Positions 12,929 to 13,058 of a DNA stretch of 13,058 nt are shown one piece after another; the stretch's first letter is position 1, and each line of letters begins with the position of its first letter. Both the position numbers and the translations under genes were made by a program. The notes beneath the pieces are model-generated. The model was not told the DNA's origin. It saw only the letters and a list, made by a program, of their open reading frames with translations, and did no database searches. Source of the stretch: an uncultured Eubacterium sp. (GTDB lineage Bacteria > Bacillota > Clostridia > Lachnospirales > Lachnospiraceae); assembly GCA_910586045.1 (NCBI GenBank), contig CAJUIH010000047.1, positions 11,042-24,099 of the forward strand. The letters are read 5' to 3'.

Positions 12929-13058
12929 ATGACAACCGCTGAGATCATTGAGGTAATCAAAGGTTTAACCGTATTGGAATTAAACGATTTAGTAAAAGCT
13001 TGTGAAGAAGAGTTTGGCGTATCTGCAGCAGCAGGCGTTGTAGTTGCAGCAGCAGGCG
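12929..13058 (+). CDS. rplL: 50S ribosomal protein L7/L12, N-terminal part (3' end outside window)
   Basis: The first 43 codons are visible, cut by the right edge. MTTAEIIEVIKGLTVLELND, then LVKACEEEFGVSAAAG, is the dimerisation domain of L7/L12, which binds L10. The Ala/Val-rich stretch that follows marks the start of the flexible hinge. AAGGAGG lies about seven bases before the ATG. The gap after rplJ (112 bases) has a perfect 12-bp palindrome (12849-12860) but no terminator, so the two genes share a transcript. An isolated TATAAT at 12886-12891 lacks a matching -35. Confidence 0.97.
   Translation, partial: MTTAEIIEVIKGLTVLELNDLVKACEEEFGVSAAAGVVVAAAG

Noticed and set aside
1..13058. CRISPR array, tRNA or rRNA genes
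   Set aside because: No regularly spaced short repeats and no tRNA- or rRNA-like sequence were seen on either strand.

Overview
The window looks like a chromosomal segment from a motile, low- to mid-GC Gram-positive anaerobe of the Clostridia, most likely a Lachnospiraceae member. The reasons are the bacterial order rpmG-secE-nusG-rplK-rplA-(L10 leader)-rplJ-rplL, strong AGGAGG-type ribosome binding sites, a Lachnospiraceae-like L7/L12 N-terminus, and flagellins mixed with CgeB-like and TPR-bearing glycosyltransferases. The species cannot be named from sequence reading alone.

Left part (1-9771) is an accessory flagellar island. It begins with the C-terminal end of a family 2 glycosyltransferase with TPR repeats (+, cut by the window edge). 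A cysteine-containing flagellin follows (-, 935-2281), then a CgeB-like glycosyltransferase (+, 2735-3925), a short aberrant flagellin-like protein (-, 4066-4845), and two more CgeB-like glycosyltransferases in tandem (+, 5288-6460 and 6513-7691). The island ends with an XRE-type regulator (-, 7699-8127) and a FliD-like filament-cap-type protein (-, 8359-9672). Each flagellin is divergent from a glycosyltransferase, and each of the two divergent spacers holds a copy of the same GC-rich palindromic repeat. The copy at 4972-5157 is intact, with perfect 31-bp terminal inverted repeats. The copy at 2440-2550 is a half copy whose 15-bp central loop is in the opposite orientation. The simplest reading is a filament subunit/cap/glycosylation cassette in which the soluble glycosyltransferases decorate flagellin in the cytoplasm before export. 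This role is inferred from gene context.

Right part (9815-13058) is the conserved translation/transcription cluster. An extended -10 promoter precedes rpmG (L33, GTG start), secE, nusG, rplK (L11) and rplA (L1). A possible L1-binding fold lies just before rplA. A new promoter and an L10-type leader with a perfect intrinsic terminator then control rplJ (L10) and rplL (L7/L12, cut by the right edge).

Most notable observations: the repeated flagellin-repeat-glycosyltransferase unit, the inverted loop between the two repeat copies, a flagellin with a CxxxC pair, a flagellin paralog with an unusual Met/Lys-rich C-terminus, and a FliD-like protein with a non-canonical N-terminus and a sigma-28-like promoter, whereas both flagellins have sigma-A-like promoters.
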